This document shows positions 7,783-11,954 of a DNA stretch of 11,954 bases, in pieces (the stretch's first letter is position 1; each line of letters starts with the position of its first letter). Source of the DNA: Pseudonocardia sp. (lineage in GTDB: Bacteria > Actinomycetota > Actinomycetes > Mycobacteriales > Pseudonocardiaceae); NCBI GenBank assembly GCA_030147065.1, contig JASLAP010000125.1:1-11954 (forward strand), given 5' to 3'. Made by a program: the position numbers and the translations under genes. The notes beneath the pieces were generated by a model. It had not been told where the DNA came from. It did no database searches and saw nothing but the letters and a program-made list of their open reading frames with translations.

Positions 7783-7798
7783 TCCGCCCGGGGTCGAG

Positions 7799-7963
7799 GT
7801 GCCGGACCCACCGGCGGAGCGCATCCTCGCAGTGGGGGCCGACCCCGCCCGGTCCCCGTCGCCGGACCGGTGCACCGTGATCGACACCGCCGCGCGGGAC
7901 CGGCTGCGCGGGCCGGGCGCCCGACCGGAGAGCGAGGAGCTGGAATGGCCGAGCAGGCCGTGA
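7799..7963 (+). CDS. Doubtful 54-codon reading frame between ksgA and the exporter gene
   Basis: From a GTG at 7799 to a TGA at 7961-7963 this frame uses G or C at nearly every third position, more so than the other frames I checked in this stretch. It ends 19 nt inside the exporter gene, an overlap typical of coupled genes. The peptide (containing RILAVGADPARSP and VIDTAARDRLRG) matches nothing I recognise, has no clear ribosome binding site, and may be a remnant of a lost gene or chance in GC-rich DNA. A 10-bp palindrome CGGTGCACCG (7868-7877) lies within it. Confidence 0.2.
   Translation: MPDPPAERILAVGADPARSPSPDRCTVIDTAARDRLRGPGARPESEELEWPSRP
7934..7939 (+). promoter_or_regulatory. Shine-Dalgarno GAGGAG of the MFS exporter gene
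   Basis: GAGGAG five bases before the ATG at 7945 selects that ATG over a GTG at 7870, which would add 25 arginine-rich residues untypical of the family. Confidence 0.8.
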
Positions 7964-9462
7964 CCCCGACCGCCGCGCAGGGTCCGCCCGGGCGCAGCCC
8001 GTGGCCGGCGCTGTGGGCGCTGGTCCTCGGATTCTTCATGATCCTGGTCGACTCCACGATCGTCTCCGTGGCGACGCCGGCGATCATGGCCGACCTGGGC
8101 GCCGACGTCGACGGCGTGGTGTGGGTGACCAGCGCGTACCTGCTGGCCTACGCGGTCCCGCTGCTGATCACCGGGCGGCTGGGCGACCGGTTCGGTCCGC
8201 GCCGGGTGTACCTGGCCGGCCTGGCGGTGTTCACGCTGGCCTCGCTGTGGTGCGGGCTGACCAGCAGCCTCAGCGGGCTGATCGCCGCGCGGGTGGTGCA
8301 GGGCCTGGGCGCGGCCCTGATGACCCCGCAGACCATGGCCGTGATCACCAGGACGTTCCCGGCGGAGTCGCGCGGCCGGGCGATGAGCCTGTGGGGCGCG
8401 GTCGCCGGGGTCGCCACGCTGGTCGGGCCGATCCTCGGCGGCGTGCTGGTGGACGGCCTGAGCTGGGAGTGGATCTTCTTCATCAACGTCCCGGTCGGGG
8501 TGGTCGGTCTGGTGCTGGCCGCCCGGCTGGTGCCCGAGCTGCCGACCTCGGTGCGCCGGTTCGACCTGCTCGGCGTGGTGCTCAGCGCGGTCGGGATGTT
8601 CCTGCTGGTGTTCGGCATCCAGGAGGGCCAGGCCTACGACTGGGGCACCATCGTCGGGCCGGTCTCGGTCTGGTCGCTGATCGTCGCCGGGATCGTCGTG
8701 CTGGCCGCGTTCCTGTTCTGGCAGGCCCGCAACCGGGCCGAGCCGTTGCTGCACCTGGGCCTGTTCCGGGACCGCAACTTCAGCCTGGCCGTCGTGGCCA
8801 TCACCACGATCGGCTTCGCGGTGACCGCGATGATCTTCCCGTTGATCTTCTACGCGCAGGGCGTGCTGGGGCTGAGCCCGACCGGGTCGGCGCTGCTGCT
8901 GGCCCCGCTGGCGGTGGTGTCCGGGGTGCTGGCCCCGTACGTCGGCCGGCTCACCGACCGGGCCCACCCGCGGTGGGTGGCCGGGATCGGCATGGTCGCC
9001 TTCCCGGCGGCGCTGGTGTGGCTGGCCGCGGTGATGGGCCCGGCCACCCCGATCTGGCAGCTGCTGCTGCCGATCGCCCTGCTCGGCGTGGCCAACGGCT
9101 TCATCTGGGCCCCGGTCGGCACCACCGCCACGCGCAACCTGCCGCTGGCCCACGCCGGGGCCGGCGCCGGGGTCTACAACACCACCCGCCAGGTCGGGGC
9201 GGTGCTGGGCAGTGCCGGGATCGCGGTCCTCATGCAGTCGCGGCTGGCCGCGCTGCTGCCCGAGGTGCCGGGCGGGGGCAGCGCGGAGGTCGGGGTCGCG
9301 CAGTTGCCGCCGGCCCTGCACGAGGGGTTCAGCGCGGCGATGGCGCAGGCCATGCTGCTGCCGGCGGCCGTGCTGCTGGTCGGGCTGGCCGCCGTGCTGG
9401 CCTTCGCCACCCCCCGGCACTTGGCGAAGCCGCCCGCGGTGACCGTGCCCTCGGCGGCCTGA
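7945..9462 (+). CDS. MFS exporter, DHA2 (EmrB/QacA-like, 14 membrane helices)
   Basis: Proton-driven efflux permease of the plasma membrane. The substrate cannot be read from sequence. The 505 residues start with a short soluble tail, then helix 1 with the family acidic residue D36 in LVDSTIVSVATPAI. Motif A is GRLGDRFGPRRV (77-88), followed by RVVQGLGAALMTPQ in helix 4. The antiporter motif C is GVATLVGPILGG (155-166), followed by the DHA2 signature WEWIFFINVPVG (174-185). The rest is a run of hydrophobic helices to about residue 490, consistent with 14 segments. The start is set by GAGGAG at 7934-7939. It lies between ksgA (162 bp upstream) and ispE (25 bp downstream), genes that are usually neighbours in actinobacteria, so it was probably inserted here. 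Base composition and codon use look like the neighbours. No adjacent regulator is seen. Confidence 0.92.
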   Translation: MAEQAVTPTAAQGPPGRSPWPALWALVLGFFMILVDSTIVSVATPAIMADLGADVDGVVWVTSAYLLAYAVPLLITGRLGDRFGPRRVYLAGLAVFTLASLWCGLTSSLSGLIAARVVQGLGAALMTPQTMAVITRTFPAESRGRAMSLWGAVAGVATLVGPILGGVLVDGLSWEWIFFINVPVGVVGLVLAARLVPELPTSVRRFDLLGVVLSAVGMFLLVFGIQEGQAYDWGTIVGPVSVWSLIVAGIVVLAAFLFWQARNRAEPLLHLGLFRDRNFSLAVVAITTIGFAVTAMIFPLIFYAQGVLGLSPTGSALLLAPLAVVSGVLAPYVGRLTDRAHPRWVAGIGMVAFPAALVWLAAVMGPATPIWQLLLPIALLGVANGFIWAPVGTTATRNLPLAHAGAGAGVYNTTRQVGAVLGSAGIAVLMQSRLAALLPEVPGGGSAEVGVAQLPPALHEGFSAAMAQAMLLPAAVLLVGLAAVLAFATPRHLAKPPAVTVPSAA

Positions 9463-9475
9463 CCCGCGGCGCACG

Positions 9476-9481
9476 TAGGGT
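9476..9481 (+). promoter_or_regulatory. -10 hexamer TAGGGT of a predicted leaderless ispE transcript
   Basis: TAGGGT is followed by exactly six bases and the ispE GTG at 9488. It occupies most of the 25-bp gap after the exporter gene, so ispE would have its own start site despite the insertion of that gene. No Shine-Dalgarno is seen. Confidence 0.6.
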
Positions 9482-9487
9482 TGTCGG

Positions 9488-10444
9488 GTGCCCGCAGCCG
9501 TCCTGACCCCGGTGACCGTGCGCGTGCCCGCCAAGATCAACCTGCATCTCGCGGTGGGCGCGCCGCGGCCCGACGGCTACCACGACCTGGTCACCGTGTT
9601 CCACGCGGTGAGCCTGTTCGACGAGGTGTCGGTGGCCCCCGGGGAGCCCTCGGTCGAGGTGCACGGCGAGGGCGTGTCCGAGGTGCCCGCCGACGACACC
9701 AACCTCGCCTGGCGGGCCGTGCAGCTGCTCGCCGAGCGGGCCGACCGCGACCCCGACGTCTCGCTGGTCATCCGCAAGGGCATCCCGGTCGCCGGCGGGA
9801 TGGCCGGCGGCAGCGCCGACGCTGCCGCCGCGCTGGTCGGGCTGTCCGCGCTGTGGAGCCTGGACCTGCCCCGCGACGAGCTGTCCAAGCTGGCCGCCGA
9901 GCTGGGCAGCGACGTCACCTTCGCGCTGCACGGCGGCACCGCGCTGGGCACCGGGCGCGGCGAGCAGATCGTCCCGGTGCTCGCCCGCCACCCCCAGCAC
10001 TGGGTGATCGCGCTGCACCGCGGCGGGCTCGCCACCCCGGCCGTCTACGCCGAGCTGGACCGGCTGCGCGACGGCGCCGATCCGAAACCCCGCCCGGTCG
10101 AGCCGGTGCTGGAGGCCATCGCCGGCGGCGACCCCCGCCAGCTGGCCCTGAGCCTGGGCAACGACCTGCAGTCGGCCGCGGTCAGCATGGCCCCCGAGCT
10201 GCGCCGCACGCTGCGCGCCGGGGTGGACGCCGGCGCCCTGGCCGGGCTGGTCTCCGGGTCCGGCCCGACCTGCGCGTTCCTCTGCTCCGGGGCGGAGTCG
10301 GCGATCGACGTCGCGGCCGAGCTGGCCGGCGTCGGGGTGTGCCGGACCGTCCGGGTGGCGCACGGGCCGGTGCCCGGGGCCCGCATCGTCGACGCCTCCG
10401 AGCCGCCCGGACCGGTCAGCGCCCGACCGCTGGGACGGCGCTGA
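9488..10444 (+). CDS. ispE: 4-diphosphocytidyl-2-C-methyl-D-erythritol kinase
   Basis: Cytoplasmic GHMP-family kinase that phosphorylates CDP-methylerythritol in the non-mevalonate (MEP) pathway to isoprenoids, needed for the lipid carriers of cell-wall synthesis and for menaquinone. The 318 residues contain VPAKINLHL with the active-site lysine K16, the family DGYHDL (29-34), and the ATP-binding GHMP loop PVAGGMAGGSADAAA (100-114). The catalytic aspartate is D142 in LGSDVTF, and the third motif is SGSGPT (256-261). The start is the GTG at 9488, six bases after a TAGGGT hexamer. The stop overlaps the ATG of the following ABC-F gene by one base (TGATG), so the two are translated in tandem. Confidence 0.97.
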   Translation: MPAAVLTPVTVRVPAKINLHLAVGAPRPDGYHDLVTVFHAVSLFDEVSVAPGEPSVEVHGEGVSEVPADDTNLAWRAVQLLAERADRDPDVSLVIRKGIPVAGGMAGGSADAAAALVGLSALWSLDLPRDELSKLAAELGSDVTFALHGGTALGTGRGEQIVPVLARHPQHWVIALHRGGLATPAVYAELDRLRDGADPKPRPVEPVLEAIAGGDPRQLALSLGNDLQSAAVSMAPELRRTLRAGVDAGALAGLVSGSGPTCAFLCSGAESAIDVAAELAGVGVCRTVRVAHGPVPGARIVDASEPPGPVSARPLGRR

Positions 10445-11954
10445 TGCCACCGCGCGGAGCCAACCTGGTCAACCTGGAGTCGGTCACCGCCCACGTGCCC
10501 GGGGACGCCTCCCGGGTCCTGCTGGACGCGGTGTCGCTGGGCGTCGAGCGCGGCGAGCGGGTCGGCGTCGTCGGGCTGAACGGCGGCGGCAAGACCACGC
10601 TGCTGGACATCCTCACCGGCGAGCGCGCCCCGGACGGCGGCCGGGTCAGCCGGGTCGGCGGGCTGCGGCTGGCGCACCTGGTGCAGGGCGACGCGCTGGC
10701 CCCCGGCGCCCGGGTCCGCGATGTGGTGCTGGCCGCCTGGGACGGCGCCGCCGACCACGAGTGGGCCGCCGACGCCAAGGTGCGCGAGGTGCTCGACGGG
10801 CTGGGCATCGGCGACCTGGACCGCTCGGTCGCCGGGCTGTCCGGCGGCGAGAAGCGCCGGGTCGCGCTGGCCGCGGCCCTGGTCGGCGACCCCGACCTGG
10901 TCGTGCTGGACGAGCCGACCAACCACCTGGACGTCGAGGGCATCGGCTGGCTGGCCCGGCACCTGCTGTCGCGGCGCTGCGGCGTCGTGGTGGTCACCCA
11001 CGACCGGTGGTTCCTGGACGTGGTCTGCACCCGCACCTGGGAGGTCGCGGGCGGGCGGGTGGAGAGCTACCTCGGCGGCTACGCGGACTGGGTGTACGCC
11101 CGGGCCGAGCGGTCCCGGCAGGCCGACGCCGCCGAGGCCCGCCGGCAGAACCTGGCCCGCAAGGAGCTGGCGTGGCTGCGCCGCGGCGCCCCGGCGCGGA
11201 CGTCCAAGCCGCGGTTCCGGATCGAGGCCGCCGAGGCGCTGATCGCCGACGTTCCACCGCCGCGCAATTCCGTCGAGCTGCTCGGGTTCGCCACCAACCG
11301 GCTCGGCCGCACGGTGCTGGAGCTGGAGGACGTCACCGTCGAGGTGGCCGGCCGGACCCTGCTCGACCACGTGACCTGGCGGATCGGGCCGGGCGACCGG
11401 ATCGGGATCGTCGGGGCCAACGGCTCGGGCAAGACCACCCTGCTGCGCGTGCTGACCGGCCTGCGCAAGCCCGACGGCGGCCGGCTGGTCCGCGGCAGCA
11501 CCGTGCAGCTGGCCGAGCTCAGCCAGGAGCTGGTCGACCTGCCCGCCGACCTGCGGGTGCTGGAGGCGACCGAGCAGGTCGCCAAGTACGTGCGGCTGGG
11601 CAAGCTGGAGCTGACCGCGTCCTCGGTGCTGGAGCGCCTGGGCTTCCCGGCGTCGCGGCAGTGGACCCCGGTCGGCGACCTGTCCGGCGGCGAGCGCCGC
11701 CGCCTGCAGCTCACCCGGCTGCTGATGGCCGAGCCGAACGTGCTGCTGCTCGACGAGCCGACCAACGACCTGGACGTCGACACGCTGGCCCGGCTGGAGG
11801 ACCTGCTCGACGGCTGGGCCGGCACGCTGATCGTGGTCAGCCACGACCGGTACCTGGTCGAACGGGCCTGCGACACCGTCGTCGCGCTGCTGGGCGACGG
11901 GCAGATCACCCACCTGCCCGGCGGCATCGAGGAGTACCTGCAGCGCCGTGGCGG
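10444..11954 (+). CDS. ABC-F family ATPase, Uup-like (3' end outside window)
   Basis: Soluble tandem ATPase of the ABC-F class, which acts on ribosomes rather than transporting. 503 residues are visible and the frame is still open at the window edge. The first ABC domain has Walker A GLNGGGKT (44-51), signature LSGGE (132-136), Walker B LVVLDEP (152-158) and switch THD (185-187). The linker contains KELAWLRRGAPARTSKPR (240-257), a stretch characteristic of the Uup branch rather than EttA. The second domain has GANGSGKT (324-331), LSGGE (413-417), LLLLDEP (434-440) and SHD (466-468). There are no membrane segments. A specific antibiotic-resistance role has no support here. Its ATG overlaps the ispE stop by one base, and a weak GGGA lies about seven bases upstream. 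A C-terminal coiled coil, as in Uup, might follow beyond the edge. Confidence 0.93.
   Translation, partial: MPPRGANLVNLESVTAHVPGDASRVLLDAVSLGVERGERVGVVGLNGGGKTTLLDILTGERAPDGGRVSRVGGLRLAHLVQGDALAPGARVRDVVLAAWDGAADHEWAADAKVREVLDGLGIGDLDRSVAGLSGGEKRRVALAAALVGDPDLVVLDEPTNHLDVEGIGWLARHLLSRRCGVVVVTHDRWFLDVVCTRTWEVAGGRVESYLGGYADWVYARAERSRQADAAEARRQNLARKELAWLRRGAPARTSKPRFRIEAAEALIADVPPPRNSVELLGFATNRLGRTVLELEDVTVEVAGRTLLDHVTWRIGPGDRIGIVGANGSGKTTLLRVLTGLRKPDGGRLVRGSTVQLAELSQELVDLPADLRVLEATEQVAKYVRLGKLELTASSVLERLGFPASRQWTPVGDLSGGERRRLQLTRLLMAEPNVLLLDEPTNDLDVDTLARLEDLLDGWAGTLIVVSHDRYLVERACDTVVALLGDGQITHLPGGIEEYLQRRG

Noticed and set aside
7868..7877. 10-bp palindrome CGGTGCACCG as an operator for the exporter
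   Set aside because: Such short palindromes are common at this GC content and no regulator gene is nearby, so there is nothing else to support an operator.
10045..11913. 622-codon minus-strand frame
   Set aside because: Shadow of ispE and the ABC-F gene, whose nucleotide-binding motifs are intact on the plus strand.
10444..11954. Antibiotic-resistance ABC-F (for example TlrC/OleB-like)
   Set aside because: The linker resembles the housekeeping Uup branch and the gene is coupled to ispE. Nothing ties it to a drug.

Overview
The window comes from a very GC-rich actinobacterium. Codon third positions are almost all G or C, GTG starts are common, and the gene order metG-tatD-rpfB-ksgA-ispE is the conserved actinobacterial block known from mycobacteria, corynebacteria and streptomycetes. 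The long alanine/proline/threonine-rich N-terminal part of RpfB and a perfect intergenic repeat containing GAAAGCCACG fit a member of the Pseudonocardiaceae, but that family placement is inference.

Layout. Positions 1-251 are a perfect 108-bp inverted repeat around a 35-nt spacer. It folds a Kef/CPA2-type cation:proton antiporter gene back on itself and looks like an assembly or amplification fold-back at a contig end. Positions 144-1086 (minus) are the supported part of the antiporter. Just upstream of it in the same operon is its small RCK_C regulatory subunit (1093-1569, minus). A 93-bp divergent promoter region separates these from an unrecognised 165-residue protein (1663-2160) and methionyl-tRNA synthetase (2207-3997). 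A perfect 16-bp inverted repeat lies between metG and tatD (4095-4970). A 213-bp regulatory gap follows, with an MtrA-like direct repeat and a 19-bp leader hairpin. Then come rpfB (5184-6836), ksgA (6904-7782), a 14-TM-type MFS exporter (7945-9462), ispE (9488-10444) and a Uup-like ABC-F ATPase (10444 to the end, incomplete).

How the genes work together. The plus-strand block is housekeeping and growth-linked: methionine charging, TatD hydrolase, a peptidoglycan-cleaving resuscitation factor, 16S rRNA dimethylation, a step of isoprenoid synthesis, and a ribosome-associated ABC-F ATPase. The MFS exporter sits inside the usually contiguous ksgA-ispE pair and looks like an accessory insertion. 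The minus-strand pair forms an ion/proton antiport module.

The most coherent signal beyond the genes is a repeated start arrangement. Four genes (the antiporter regulator, the 165-residue protein, metG and ispE) have a TANNNT hexamer followed by exactly six bases and then GTG or ATG. ksgA has a weaker version. This predicts leaderless transcripts. In contrast, tatD and the MFS gene have Shine-Dalgarno sequences. I found no phage, CRISPR, tRNA, rRNA or insertion-sequence genes, and no convincing new defence or biosynthetic system.
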